Assembly (NCBI RefSeq): GCF_014529535.1
Contig: NW_023503501.1
Coordinates: 62,001 to 126,000 of the forward strand
Length of the DNA stretch: 64,000 nucleotides
Source of the DNA: Bradysia coprophila
Taxonomy: Eukaryota; Arthropoda; Insecta; Diptera; Sciaridae
Reading direction: 5' to 3'
The position numbers and the translations under genes are program-made. Shown here piece by piece: positions 35,690 to 48,600 of the stretch (position 1 is its first letter; each line of letters starts with the position of its first letter). Under the pieces are notes generated by a model. It saw only the letters and a list, made by a program, of their open reading frames with translations. It had not been told where the DNA came from and did no database searches.

Positions 35690-37268
35690 ATGTTCGTTGC
35701 GATGCAAGTTGGGGGTGCTTAGGAAGCAACTAAGTTACAGTGAGTGTTTCGTGCGTAAGTTTTTCTGTAAATTTATTTAGCATTCGACTCAACACATTTC
35801 ATTTCGTCGAATAAATTGTTGATGTTGGGCCTTAATTCAAACCGTGTTTGTCTTCCTTTCTTCTTTACCACCAATGGAACAGAGGAGTGGCCTTCAGAAA
35901 GACATGAAATTAGTTTTGAAATTGTGATGAGATGAAGAAATCAAATATTAACCAAGTAATGGATAAAGTGTTCAATTCATCTTCCGAAGCAGGTTGACAG
36001 TAATGAACTTTAGAACGTTCGTTGCAGAATTTTGTAAAACAAATCTCAGCATAAGAACGAAAATGGTTGGGAATTCGGTCTCTTGAAATTATTCTCCACC
36101 GAGTGGGGGGAAAAGACTTTCATTTCACAGCACTATTTAGCTTAATTCACACAAGCATTCTAGCTGTTTTACTATTGGATCTATTACTTCATTTGGCGCT
36201 AGTATTTTCGTGATATTGATTTCCAATCTTGTTTGAAATTCTTTTTGCAACATAAAGGCTTGGAGTCAGATTTATCGTTACTTCCTGAATTGGAGTCGTA
36301 GGTAGTTTATAGAGAGGTTAAAAGGAAAAAAAACACAAAATGATAAATTTAAAGTCATAGTGCAATATTTCGCATTTTTTAAATTGTTCCACGATCGAAG
36401 TTAAGAGTGAAACGACAGTATTGTACAGCAACTTATTATCTTAGCGTTTCTACAATATACTATATTGAACGTTCATATTCGCTTGTCTGAAGATGTGAAG
36501 GACACCTTACTTTCTACAGTGAAAATTTCCCCATTTGGATTTTTGTTTTTAATGGAAACAGGTCATATTAACGTTTCTCATTATCCAGCGATCTGATTTA
36601 GCGACGTCAGTCAAAAATATCCGAAATTTTGAGAATTTGTTAGAAATTTTTACCGATAAAATTCCTGAAGTGCCTTAAATTATTTAAATGCTTGTCGAAA
36701 TAGTAAAAAAAATGTCTACGACACGAAGTTTTAGCGAACAATGTCCGAAATGTCCAGAAAATGGACGTGCAGAAATTTCCTGAGCGAATATCACTAAGCA
36801 TCGGGAAATTATTAGAAATAGGAAAATTACTAAAAATGGGAAAATGACTCAAATCGGAAATGATTGGAAATCGGGAAATTACCAAAAAATGGAAAATCGG
36901 CTCTTGCAATCGATTTAAGAGTCAATTCGCCAAAACTTCGAACAGTCGGGATTCAAGCCGACGGCAATCCAAACGAGCTCAAACGGGCTCAAATGAATCG
37001 TCGCTCAATTCTGAGAATATCGTGGAACAACTTTTTTCCAGAAATTTTTTTGTTGGGCTTACATGACCCTTAGAAAAGTTTTCTCCGGAGTTGTCGTGAA
37101 AATTTTTCACTGAAAACAGAATACATTTTCATTCATCCGTAAGGCTCTATTCACAAAATTTCGCTACGCTCGTGCCTAAACAAGCATTTACAAGCAGTGA
37201 CGTAACACATTTTACGTGTTACGGCATGTTTCATTTTCATTTACATTGCCTAATCACGTAAAGCATTG
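35690..37268. other. Intergenic after Caf1-180
   Basis: Contains the 3' UTR and polyadenylation signal (35810-35815) of Caf1-180. 36600-36910 is a run of degenerate ggaaat-type short repeats in both orientations. No gene is seen. Confidence 0.45.
35810..35815 (+). terminator. Polyadenylation signal of Caf1-180
   Basis: AATAAA about 120 bp after the stop codon, on the same strand. Confidence 0.55.
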
Positions 37269-37380
37269 TACTTACGAGGTTCCAAGTTGTTATTTGACAA
37301 GTGGGGAATACAGCCCTCCCCTTCGGGTCGGGCTGTAACACCCCACTTATCAAATACACAACTTGGAACCTCGGAAGTAA
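37269..37380. repeat. Inverted repeat with GC-rich loop
   Basis: Arms of about 50 bp (gaggttccaagttg and its complement, continuing to acagccc and gggctgt) surround a short GC-rich centre, tccccttcgggtc. Direct repeats of acaagcagtga(c/t)gtaa lie on both sides (near 37188 and 37405), so this hairpin may have inserted into, or be part of, a larger dispersed repeat spanning about 37150-37460. Confidence 0.65.
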
Positions 37381-38948
37381 TATACTATTACATTTTCCCT
37401 GTCACAAGCAGTGATGTAAAGTGCACTTTACCGTGCATCAGCATGTAAAGGCATTTTATTCAAAACCTTGAGGTCAAGTTTTGGATCTGTAAGGTAAAGT
37501 TAACTTTGCCTCACGTTTTTGAATAAACATTATTTACATACGCGTCATCAAAAACGTTTATGTCGTCCGGTTCAAGTATTCCAGAATTGGCAGTAGCGAC
37601 TGTCCATTCCAGACAGGATGTTGGTGATAAAATTGAACATTGGCACACCGAATCCCCCGGCAGACTCTCTGAATAACATTTTTTTCTGGTATATGAAACT
37701 CACTTCTAACACTTTTGTCAATATTTCATGTTCCAATAAATCTGTCTTCTCTTCATTCAACCCTATGTCTCTACCCCAAGCATCTACCGACTCCCAACTT
37801 AACTCAAATTAAGATTTCGATGTAACATCGCCGTTTTAACTGAACAATTACCCCCCAACACCGTTTTTACGAAGACAATTATTTATTATATGTCAGCCGA
37901 ACAGCAAAACATAAAAAAAATCATAATCAAAAGTTTAAAAGCTAAAGGGTTTTAAAAATTATGATCAACCCATTACCCATCTACATCAACGTGCATAATA
38001 TACATGAAGAACCTCTTAATTTCTCACTCTTTTACTTTGGGGCATTTTTTTTTTGTTTAAATGCGCGCATCCTAACAAAAATGGTTTCATTCTCATGAAT
38101 AAGTTATGTAATTAGTCTTCTACAATTTCAATTAAAAATTATTTGTCGTTCGTCATACCACGTCATGTATACCCCCAAAAATAAACCACCCGGTTAATGT
38201 TTTAAGTGAACAGCTAAAAGTTCCTTTTTTTGCATTCTTCGTTTGGTTTTCTTTTTTTTATCCTTATAATGGCATGCAGAAGTATAAATTGGAAAAGAAG
38301 ACAACGCGATGTTTTGTATAAATTCGCTACCGTCGTCGTCGTCTTCCCGTATTATGATCACCAGTCTTTTCAACTAGGCCACACTAAACTTAACAAAATA
38401 TGAACAGAGTATTTTCCATAAACGGTATGCTTATAGTTAATAAACATCATAAAATATCATAAAAAGTATGTTCTTTTGTCTCGAGGGCAATATTGAACAA
38501 AAATTACGGCTGTCTGGGGGTAATAACCCTTCTTTTCTTCTTAATATTGTTTGCTAAAAACCCTTCCGTTAGCTTCTAATTGTCTACAGGCTAAAAAGTT
38601 AATGAATTTAAAATGCGCTGGGGGACGTTTATACATATATATACACCAATGTGCGTATCAACGGTTACATGAGACAGATACGTTATAGGTGGTTGGCGAA
38701 AGAAACAAAATCCAGTGAAATTCACTGAGTGAATGGATGGGAACACCGTTTCAGATGAACCATAATTCATTGCATTAAAAAAAAAAAGATTTTCTAGAGA
38801 ATGTTTGGCCCAGGTAATGAATCAATTTAGTAAGTACAGTCTTCTATAAGCCGTAAATACCAGGGGGAATTTTAGAGAATATTCACTACTGTATTAGAAG
38901 CTGTATACAAATTACGTCCACTCAATCACAAAGTGGTGCAGTTTACTT
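37381..38948. other. Gene-poor AT-rich stretch
   Basis: No gene found. 37860-38680 is extremely AT-rich, like the 18.9-19.5 kb stretch. A short (gtc) run occurs near 38330. Confidence 0.4.
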
Positions 38949-40211
38949 CAGCTGTTTATCAGCTGGTCCACTGATACAAACACATTGCCTTATACATGTT
39001 TGTTTATACCGTCTTACCACGACCACACGCGTGCGTTTACCTTTTTCACCAGTATAAAGACCAGAGATGGGAAATTACCGGTAATTTATTTCTTGTCGGT
39101 AATATTACGTAATATTACGGTAATATTACGTAACATTGGGTAATATTACCGAAATATTAAATTACCAATATTACCGATGTTTTGGTAATATTACGTAATT
39201 TACCAATACAAAATTGTAAGAATTAGACATTTTACTACCAGACTCATGCGAAAGTTGAATCTTACAAAGCAATATGCCCTTTGCGAAAATGATCCTTTAC
39301 ACTGTGGACTATTTTCTGTTCATTTTTCGTGAATTTTATGTGAAACTCAACTTTCGCATGTGTCAGACGGTAAACCAGACTACATTCGATACTGCTACAT
39401 AATTGATTGCTTATGAAAGAATTTTGTAGTACTCAGAAACTCACTCGCGTGTTTTTGAGCAACTTGCTTGAGCGATTTTACACAGTAACTGAAGCTTGTT
39501 GCTCGGTACACGAGTCGAAACGAAAATTTGAAAGCACTTATGTTCAATATGACGCTAGATATTTGCGCATAGATTGTGACAATTGTTTATGTCGCTACCA
39601 CAATATTCAACGATGGCAGTGCTGGCAACTCGGTCTTTTAAAATACGAAATTTGAAATTTGCTAACAAATTTAAATTTTCGATCTAGAGAGTGGAAAAAT
39701 TGTTCTTATGAAGTGACAGAAGACCGAGTTGCCGACAGCGTCATTCAGTGAAAACTCTGAGAGAAATCGTAAAAATCCACGCTCTATTAATTATCAATTT
39801 CGGTTGAAACACATTCAAATGTGTATACTACTCGACTGTTTTTGAACAAGTTGTTTAACTAGGCTGACAGTTAAGCAGTTCACAATTAAATAGAAGGGCT
39901 ATAGGCCAATTTACCGTTTCAATAGAACAAAATTATACGATAAAATACACTTGAATTTGCTAAAAACGAGTAATTTCTGTTGAAAATGATTAAAATTTAC
40001 AAGATGTTGACTGATTTTGGGTAATATTACGTAACTTACGTAATATTACCGAGGCTTTAAATTACCAATGTTACCGAGCTTCGAGTAATATTACGTAATT
40101 TTACGTAATATTACCGGGTAATATTACACGGTAATATTACGGGCCCATCTCTGATAAAGACACATAAGGTAATGTGTTTGTATCAGTGGACAACCAGCTC
40201 AAAAACAGCTG
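38949..40211. mobile_element. Foldback MITE interrupted by a hAT element
   Basis: CAGCTG followed by agctggtccactgatacaa and acacattgccttat at 38949-38993 is mirrored at 40166-40211. The two arms match over about 45 bp with small gaps. Nearly all of what separates them is the hAT element at 39062-40153; without it the element would be only about 160 bp. The hAT is therefore the younger insertion. Confidence 0.7.
39062..40153. mobile_element. Non-autonomous hAT element (1.09 kb) with 8-bp target duplication
   Basis: It starts CAGAGATGGG and ends CCCATCTCTG, with ATAAAGAC repeated exactly on both sides (39054-39061 and 40154-40161). An 8-bp duplication and CAGAG-type ends are typical of hAT. 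The subterminal 120 bp at both ends are dense in ggtaatattacgtaat motifs, probable transposase-binding repeats. The interior has no transposase; an 82-codon open frame at 39407-39655 shows no family resemblance. Confidence 0.85.
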
Positions 40212-40422
40212 TAGCAGCTCAACTTGAGTTCAGTACCTCCGGAGGAATGTTGATTTCCTTTCTCTATCTGATACTAAACGCAACGCAATCAACGTTTACA
40301 CTTTTTCTATTGCGTTGCGCGACTTTAAATCATTATGTTAATTCTGATGCTCTAGAGTTTTATGTAGTATCAGATAGAGAAACGAAATCGGCATTCCACC
40401 GGAAGTTCTGAAACTTGAATAA
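40212..40422. mobile_element. Foldback MITE (about 210 bp)
   Basis: The arms at about 40217-40272 and 40365-40420 are inverted copies: tttctctatctgatacta pairs with tagtatcagatagagaaa, and the match extends outward through tccgg(a/t)ggaatg to the ends. A second inner hairpin (cgcaacgcaat and attgcgttgcg) sits within. It directly abuts the previous foldback element. Confidence 0.65.
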
Positions 40423-42097
40423 GGCTTGCAGACCACCCCTAAAATAATAGTTATTTACAAATTGCAAAAAATTGAACTGCGACAAATAAGATTGGTTGAG
40501 GTAACGGATGGCAAGCTCCGAGTCCATTGACTACTTCTATGTTACATTTAAAAAAATTGTCTGAAATCATGATTCTTTAGCCTTGCAATTATGATGATAA
40601 TTTCCATGCTTTCTATGGTTCTCAGAACCGAAAAAGCTTAACCGCAGTCTGAGTCATATTACCATAATTACCTTAATACCATTTAGGCATGGGCGATGCT
40701 TGGAAAATTATATTTTTAACCGTATACGTAACAAACAGTATTCGTCGCAATGTGTTAATACTCCCAGCACCGGATTTACGCTCTGTGACAATATTTTTTT
40801 TTAAACAGGTTGAATGACTTGTGGTTCTAGCGGTTTTCGAGTGCATAATCTGTCCATAGAACACATTCGCATCATATAAGCACACAGAACTCATTCATTT
40901 TCGTTTATAGTCCGGATGATAAAAGAGATTTCCTTGTTTTTGGGGTTTCCGATATAATCGGACATGAAATGTATCGTTAACTCTGCTATGAATGTTTGCT
41001 CTAATTGCTCTATTTAGCAATGTATCAGAGTGGAGAGGCCACTGATTATTTTTAAATAGACTAAAGCCTCGACTGGGGGTTTACATGACGTTGTATAACT
41101 TAAGAGTCTTCAGGAAACAATTAGATATCAATTAGCGGAATCTGTAGCGGAAGTTACAGCTCGGCTAAATCCATTTTTTTGAGTTTTTAATGACTTTTAT
41201 AACTTTTAATTTTGCATGAAGCCGATCTCTAACACTATCAAAAGATGATTCATCCAATTAATATCTAAATATTTGTTGAAGACACTGAAGCTGTGCAATG
41301 TCATCTAAACCCTCCAAACCCAAGCCAAGGCTTTATCAGATTAAAAACAAATCGCCCGGCTTTCCGCTTTGCAATGACGATGACCAAAGAAATTTACTAT
41401 TCTTCGAGGAAGTATTTCTTTTCGCTATCAGTTTCCCGACTACGACCATAATATGTTCCACCGACAACGTGTACGAATTAACATTTTTGCAGAATTTTTT
41501 TTTTATTCTTTTCGATGGCTTGTTAAATCAATGATTTTTCAAATTGGCTGAAAACAAGAGCGGTGAATGCGTATTTTTTTATGATCGGAGATCAGTCTAC
41601 CGTTGAGTGTCGTTCAGAAATGTTCTTTTGAATAGAGCTCGTATGAATAACGTTTTTTTACGTGGTTGCTTGAGTGTTGCGTTCAAATCGTGATAGATTG
41701 TCGGATAGATTTTTTACGTTGTAAAAGGATTATTCCATTTGAAAGGTATACATTTTTGGAATTAACGAACCGTTGGTGTCTTAATTATCATCAAAATCAT
41801 TTTTGATGTACTTGGAAGGAAAACCTAAACAGAATTTGACTGTAACATTAGAGCAGTTTTATACTCAGAATAATATTGCAATACAATTAAGAAGAAAGGG
41901 TCCGATTTCTGTGAAGTACATCACATCCAGTGTAACTTAATAACCTATTACAATTGACCGAATCGGTTAAATCAGCTGGGGCGATAGCTAATTTATCGTG
42001 AACTGAACTAGCATAAGGTTTTACTTTGTGTGGGTTTTGTTAACTCGTTCCACGTTCCATGTACGTGTGGAAGTGGATAAACGTAAAGACAAGACTA
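40423..42097. other. Intergenic, no gene seen
   Basis: AT-rich sequence with scattered short open frames and no family signature on either strand. Confidence 0.4.
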
Positions 42098-42105
42098 CTC
42101 CTATG

Positions 42106-42249
42106 GGTGTCGGGGAATCTCGCACACGCGATCATAGTATGCGTCCTTTTACGACATGTAACGAAAAGTCATGACTGTGCGAGATTCACCACTTAGATGT
42201 GAATCTCGCACACCATGAATTTGTGTGGTGTGCGAGATTACCCTACCCC
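42106..42249. mobile_element. 144-bp MITE with 8-bp target duplication
   Basis: Ends GGTGTCGGGGAATCTCGCAC and its near complement GTGCGAGATTACCCTACCCC. CTCCTATG is repeated exactly on both sides (42098-42105 and 42250-42257). The string aatctcgcaca occurs four times inside, twice in each orientation, giving two further hairpins. The 8-bp duplication suggests hAT or P-type transposition. Confidence 0.75.
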
Positions 42250-42257
42250 CTCCTATG

Positions 42258-43263
42258 TGATGGAATGCAAGTGGAACGAATAGAACGAAAGACACAAACG
42301 AGACCCACGAAAAGTGAAACCTTATGATGTGTTTAGCTTAATCACGCATTAAGTCCGCATTAAAGTTTGAAAACTGTAAGATCGTGAGGGTGTATGTATC
42401 AATTGTATCATCTCCTTTATGAAAATGGAATCCTCAATTTGTCGCAATGAGCAACGCCACTACTTCAATTCTATTTTCTTTTTGACGAGTGAAATTGATG
42501 GAGAACAATTTAAAAAAAATGAAACGAATGCTGAACTTAGACCGCCAACAGCTTCCGAATAATCCGTTATCACCTATTAAGAAGAAATGTTTGCTTAAAA
42601 ACAGTCTCCCTGAAAATCGGCTCAATCGCGATAAATGGCGAAATATGGCACTTCTTGTGTGAAAGTTGCCGATCGAGACGTTGCCAAGTGCCGATGGATT
42701 CTTTAGAAAAACAGCCTACTAAAATCGGACGCAATTTCCAGTGGAATTTTCTATATGAGCCTAGAAAGGGCATTCTTAACCTAGAAGCCAAAACCACTGG
42801 CAAAAAAAAATCTTCGAAGATTGTTTGGCTAGTGGGAGGTGATCCAAAATCGAAGACATGCACTTTTCTGATGGAAATTTCTCCAGGTACATCATGTTCT
42901 TACTGGGCAAATAGGATCTTATGGGGTTTGCAAGTATCTGCGTTGAAATATGAGAAGTCAAGTTTTTGAGCAAAGTACCTTGATTGGCCATTAAACCAAT
43001 AGTGCAAATGGTTTCTTATGTGCTTATCGATCTCGGCTTTGCCTCGGATCGGTAAATTACACATCAGAAGCACAATTTCTGTCATATGTCCCTAGAAATT
43101 TGAACTTGCATTAATCCACTACAATCGCGAATACTTCAGTTTTCCGGAAGATGCATTTTTGTCTCATCCTATTGTTCTGTTGCTTACTTTTAACTAATCA
43201 ATCAGCAACTGAAAAGTATTCTCCGCTCGATCTATTCATTTTTTTCGATGAAAATTATGTAGA
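42258..43263. other. Intergenic, no gene accepted
   Basis: Overlapping open frames of about 100 codons occur on both strands at 42570-42969, but neither has recognisable domains. A GC-rich motif (ctcggctttgcctcgg, 43032-43047) belongs to the recurring mini-hairpin set. Confidence 0.4.
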
Positions 43264-43430
43264 GGGGCCGTTCATAAATTACGTAACGCTAGAGGGGGGA
43301 GGGGGGGGTATGAGGCAAGCGTTACGGTTCTAACAAAATTGGGTCAAACTTGACACTTTTAGCGTTACAGACCCGGGGGGGGGGTCTGAAAAATGTTGAT
43401 TTTTGCGTTACGTAATTTATGAACGGCCCC
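43264..43430. mobile_element. 167-bp MITE, GGGGCCGTTCATAAATTACG type
   Basis: Perfect terminal repeats GGGGCCGTTCATAAATTACG... and ...CGTAATTTATGAACGGCCCC, with cgttac in further inverted copies inside and two poly(G) tracts. AGA flanks both ends (43261-43263 and 43431-43433). I recall closely similar terminal sequences as common repeats in insect genomes; the superfamily is not settled here. Confidence 0.8.
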
Positions 43431-43433
43431 AGA

Positions 43434-44183
43434 GCATGTCGTCGTATGTCAAATACAAGAGGACCAACCCATGAGATTTCTTGAATTTTGAAAATTCTTA
43501 CTCAAATTGTTCAACTTTGAAGCTAAATACCAACAAAAGCCATTTTACCATAGACATACCATGTTTGAAAATACATAATAACAAACAAAAGACCGTATCC
43601 GGTGTTGACTTCCGTCCATTTTTCATCTAAAATTTTGTAACCTGTTTTGTTCGAAATATTTTCACATCGATCTGATTAGATGAGGTTTTGAAAGTGAATT
43701 GAAAACTATTCTGAATCTGAATGAGCCATTATTTGCATTATAGTGGAGCGCTATGATAAACAACGTCTACCGTCTACTCAATAAGCATAACTATTTAGCA
43801 TATTAGATTGATTAAAGTTGAATTATTTTTAATAGCTCAAGGACGGCCTGCACTGTACACAATTTTCATCCATCACATCACAATGATATACACATTGAGT
43901 TTCCATTGATGATGGAATTCTGCATAAAATTAAGAGTGCAGTTTCGGCACCAAAACCGATCCGACCTATGGTTGTTCTTTATGAATGAAAAGTAATAGGG
44001 CTAAGGCAGCGAAAAACTGTAAACGTTCCCTTGATTCGCAATTAACGAGTTCAGTCAATATATGAATATAAATTGGATTCTAGTCGGGCGGTCTTTAAAA
44101 ATAAATGTTTTGGCAATCCTAACTCACTGTAACGTTCTCACGCTCCCACCTCACAGTCATTTTTTATTTGTAGGCAAACAACC
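43434..44183. promoter_or_regulatory. 5' flank of the tyrosine-rich secreted protein gene
   Basis: No separate gene. A tttgtag just before the start codon region (about 44169-44175) looks like a splice acceptor, so a non-coding first exon may lie upstream. Confidence 0.35.
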
Positions 44184-45649
44184 ATGACCTACGACAAGTT
44201 CATCATTTTGTTTTTGTGTCCATTTGTGGCATCGTTAGACACCCTCGACACACAAATTTCAGACGATCTTGATACGAAATTATCATCTCAACTTTATGCT
44301 GAACAACAATTCTTCGATACTGGAGACGATACAGATCAAGATGCAAGGCATAAGAGAAGCCCAAAATACGTTGTCCTCGAATCGCATGGCCTAAAAAGCC
44401 ATTTTCGTTCGAAAGGCGAACTACGTAACGTTCAATCCGATGATGACGTTGCATTCAAAAACTTTGACAAAACAAATGAATTTATGCAGAACATAGCTTA
44501 TGATAAGCTCCATCCACCGAAACAGGATGCTGAAGTGGAAAACTTCAGACTACCTCGAAGTATTGAACCGGAACATAGAAGTGTTGAAATGTCGACACCA
44601 GGTGCAGTTCAAACTCCTGAAAAACTTCCACAAGCCGAAGCACAAGTTATGGATGACTATCATCCGGAACGACGTAATCAGCCCATGCCAATGGACAGAT
44701 GGACCAAGTCACCTTTCGACTATTCAAAGGTGCATAATGAGGAAGACTCTCTAGCCGAAGCAACGTCGGTGAATGAAGGAATCAAAGCAAGAACTCCACG
44801 CGTAAACTTTATAACCCAACAAAAGAGCTCCAAATCGGAGAATCCAAATGACTCTGATCAGAAATCCAGTGCCACAAAACCAGAAATCTACAGAAGTCAA
44901 CCGTCAGCAAAGCCTATCGAAGATCGATATTATCGGCGAGACTACGATGAATTACCGTATTACCGTGACTCGGACCCATATTCAAGGCGATATGATCGGT
45001 ATGTTGTTCGAGCAGAGCAAGTTATACGAAGTGCGAATAATTTTCTCACATTTTCAGATACAGTCGATACGAACGTGACGATATGTTCAACTACAATCCG
45101 TATCCCATGGACTATTCGAGATCTTTTGATGTTTACGACAGATATATGCCGAAAGAACCAGCGTACCCGGATCATTACTACGATTACCCAGATAGTCGAT
45201 ATGATTTGCCAGAGCCGAGAGATTATCGTCCGCTGTACTCAAATGATATAAGTGATCGAGGTGATCGGTATCCCTACCATCCGTATCAGATGCCTCCACC
45301 AGCCACCAACCGAAATCGTCGAATAATCTACTATGCTACACTACCAGAAATTGTGAGGACTCCACCCAGTGTGGATCTAAGATACAAGTCGTACAACAAT
45401 CGCTACGACGATCTGTACGACAACTATGCTTATTACAATCGTGACATGGAGATAAATCGTAATCGGCCGGCGTATTTACCGAATGCCGGTGCGTTGAAAG
45501 ATGAGAGAACTTCGCAGATGAAAATTAAGGAAAAGCCTGGCATTGTAGATGCACCGGTTCGAGTATCCGGATCGCTGACAGTTAAGGATCCGAACAGTCG
45601 TTTAATTTATTCGGGTCGTCATGGAGAGGATATGAATTCGTATTATTAG
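44184..45649 (+). CDS. Secreted tyrosine/arginine-rich protein of unknown function
   Basis: Two exons (44184-44998 and 45058-45649) joined as RRYDR|YSRYERDDM give 468 residues. A signal peptide (ILFLCPFVASLD region) is followed by an acidic stretch and a dibasic/furin-like site RHKRS at about residue 56. The middle is hydrophilic and low in Cys. The second half is packed with Tyr, Arg, Asp and Pro (for example DHYYDYPDSRYDLPEPRDY). The segment RRIIYYATLPEIVRTPPSVD stands out as a non-repetitive block that could be a conserved domain. There is no chitin-binding RR consensus. High tyrosine with no cysteine is reminiscent of extracellular matrix or cuticle proteins that are crosslinked through tyrosine, but this is inference; I do not recognise the family. 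Confidence 0.8.
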
Positions 45650-48600
45650 GCGTGTAGTTGCGTGTGAGAACTAACATAAGTTTAATTGGTTGCTGTAAAA
45701 CAAAAATTATATTCCAGGGGATGTCGTTGCACTATAAAAAATTATGTTATATATGGCACCGCCTCAGGATGTCAAATTGATATGATTTATTTTGCTTTGG
45801 TTTCTTAAGCATTTCTCTAAAATGAAGTGGAATTACTTGAATCAAAGTATTTTACTTCTCCGGATTGATTGAGCGAAGATTGAAAATATCGCAAAAGCTC
45901 GATAGTAACAACTCGCATTACAACCATCAACAAAAAGGTCCACTTAACATTAAACCTTTTAAGAGAAATCTTAAGGAACTTCAATGCACATTTTTAGTTC
46001 TACTCAAGTACGTTAACTTCGCTTACATTCCAAACTTTAAGTGAATTCAATTAAAATGCATTTGAAGCTACATATATCGTGTTGGTTTAGCGATAATATC
46101 GAATGAGCGATAATATCGTTCCGAATGACATCTCCTCCCCTTGAATTCTTGATGGGAGGTTGTCCTTAAATGTTGAAATGATTTCATCATTTGATTCAAT
46201 CTCCCGTTGAAAATTGACGCTCGTTATTTTAAGCAAAATGGAAACTGAGAAATTAATTTCCTGAATTGTAAATCTGTCTGCATTTGATGATATGATACCG
46301 GATCACTATACACAATACACCAGGCACCATTTTAAAGAAAACATTTACCCACATTTTTCTAAATTTTCACACATTTTTCCATATTTTCCTTAATTTTTTC
46401 AAAAATTAGGAAATTTTGAAAGAATGTGGGAAAATTTAGAAAAATGTGGAAAAATATTTTCTCACAAATAGTCCTTGACACACTCACACACACACACGGT
46501 TTGTTCTGTTAAAATTTAGCAATAGAAAATGCAATTTTAATTTTTTATACCAAAATAAAAATGCAAATTGAGTCAAAATACCATCCTGCACAATTAATCA
46601 AGTTAAGGATACAGTCAATCAAACTCATATCTACTCGTGTTACTTATAACCAATCTTTTCGATTTGAATTTTTTATCCGATCCAATCAACGTATGTACAA
46701 CATACAGGTGAAGCGAAATATATTGAACGTAAACTTTTGATTGTCTACTTTTTCACAACTTTTCAGAAATACTCAAATTAAGGTAAAACAAAACTAAAAA
46801 TTGACAAATAAAAAGAAAGTAACTGCTTTGTGTAACTAGTGACAAAAAGTGAGTTCTTTTTGTTACTAATGGACGGTGTGACCTTCGAACAAAAGTTGTT
46901 TGTAATGCCCAAAAAAAGTCAAATATGAAGAAAAATCAAGCAAAATTTTGTAATTAAATTTTGGTTCAGGCACACCGTGAGTGAAAAAAGGTTAAGTAAA
47001 GCCTGTGAAACAGTGTAAAAAAAGACTCTTCATACGTCACCCAAATCATGCAGGACAGAGTTCACTTTTCGCAGCTCGTTTGGTAACTTCACATCTCGTG
47101 ACAAAAACAACCCCATTTCGCAACTTGTTTCATAATGGTTCTCAACTCAGTGACGAAATGTAAAACTTTCGTTGGCTTTTGCTGAGAAAATCGTTGTGTG
47201 CAACTCGGTGATAAATACTTTTTTAGGCACTAGATATGTAGATTGTAACTCGAAGCCTCGAATATTGCAGTTCTTCCGTAAACTTAAAACCGAAGTTGAT
47301 TCACAACGCTGCACCTATCTCCGCAGTACAAATGTAGTGGACTGTGTTCACTTTTAATCGTCATGTGAATTGCCGAGATGCGTTTTGCGTAAATTACAAA
47401 AGTAGTATTTTGTAAGGTTCTGAAAGAACAGGTTTAGACAACCACTGAGGCGGCTGACACCAAATTTTATACACTACAGATAGTGTGAGAAATCAACTTA
47501 AAGATTTTTTTTTTGAAAATTCAGAATTTTGTTTATGTTAAGTTGCATTTTTCATAAAAACTTCGCAACCCGTTGACGCAATTTGTGTGTCACCTCCTTC
47601 GTAATCAACTCAGAGTTGTCTTAACCTGTACTTTCAGAACCTTGGAATTTTGTAGTGAAATGACAATATTTTGTTAAGTTGCATCCGTGACGTTTAGCGT
47701 AATAATGTTGTTGGAACTGATTTGTTCAGTATTGAGTTTTGGCAACCTAACAAAGTGAATTTGTCTTGTGCCCAACATTATAAAAATTATATTCACCCGA
47801 AAGTAGGTTTTCGTGTGTTTTTGTAGGTTTGCGTTACCTTATCTATGTTTATCTACTTTGCTATATATTGGGAACAAAACCTATCTTGCCCGTTTCTCTT
47901 CCATATCCTCATTAAGAGTGTAATCTTAAGTGAATCATTCATTACTCGCCAATCAACGTAAAAATCGCCTTTTCTATCTCTTTACATATTCATTCCCGGA
48001 CCCAATACCACATAGGGGCTTAGATTGGCTTAGGATCACATGAGTTAGAAGTGAATTTTGGCCAATATTGGTGTATTTGGGACTAAACATATCTTGCCCG
48101 TTTCTCTTTTAAATACTCATTGAAGAGTATAATCCCCTGGATTTAGTTTGTTTTCCAGGTAAAATAAAGTTTTGTACCATCGGTCGATTGCAATATCTAT
48201 TTTTATCTGCTTTGGCTAAAATACTGGCTTGGAGAAAATTACTTTTGGTGGCTCCCATACTGGAGTCCAGGCCTGCTTCAAAACCAGCCTATTAGTACTT
48301 TCGTTTCAATTTGAAGATTAAAAAATTACTTTCCCTCTTCGGAGAAACAGTTCAAAGGAATTCTTGGTCTTACAACAGTCAAAAATAAACTTTTCATTTG
48401 ACTATATACACCGAAATGGCACCAAAACCTGAGAAAGAATAAAAATTCAAACGAAAAATATTACCCTCAAACATATAATATCCCGCATCAACCGACAGGC
48501 ATAACTAAAGCTATGTTCCATTTTACTTCATCGTTCTAATTCCACAAAATGCCGCGGAAACGTACAGCTTAGGAACTGTGTGTATATATTTAACATGTCG

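Noticed and set aside
42570-42969. Overlapping open frames of about 100 codons on both strands
   Set aside because: No domain, no consistent start context and no splice continuation; opposite-strand overlap without any recognisable protein suggests chance.
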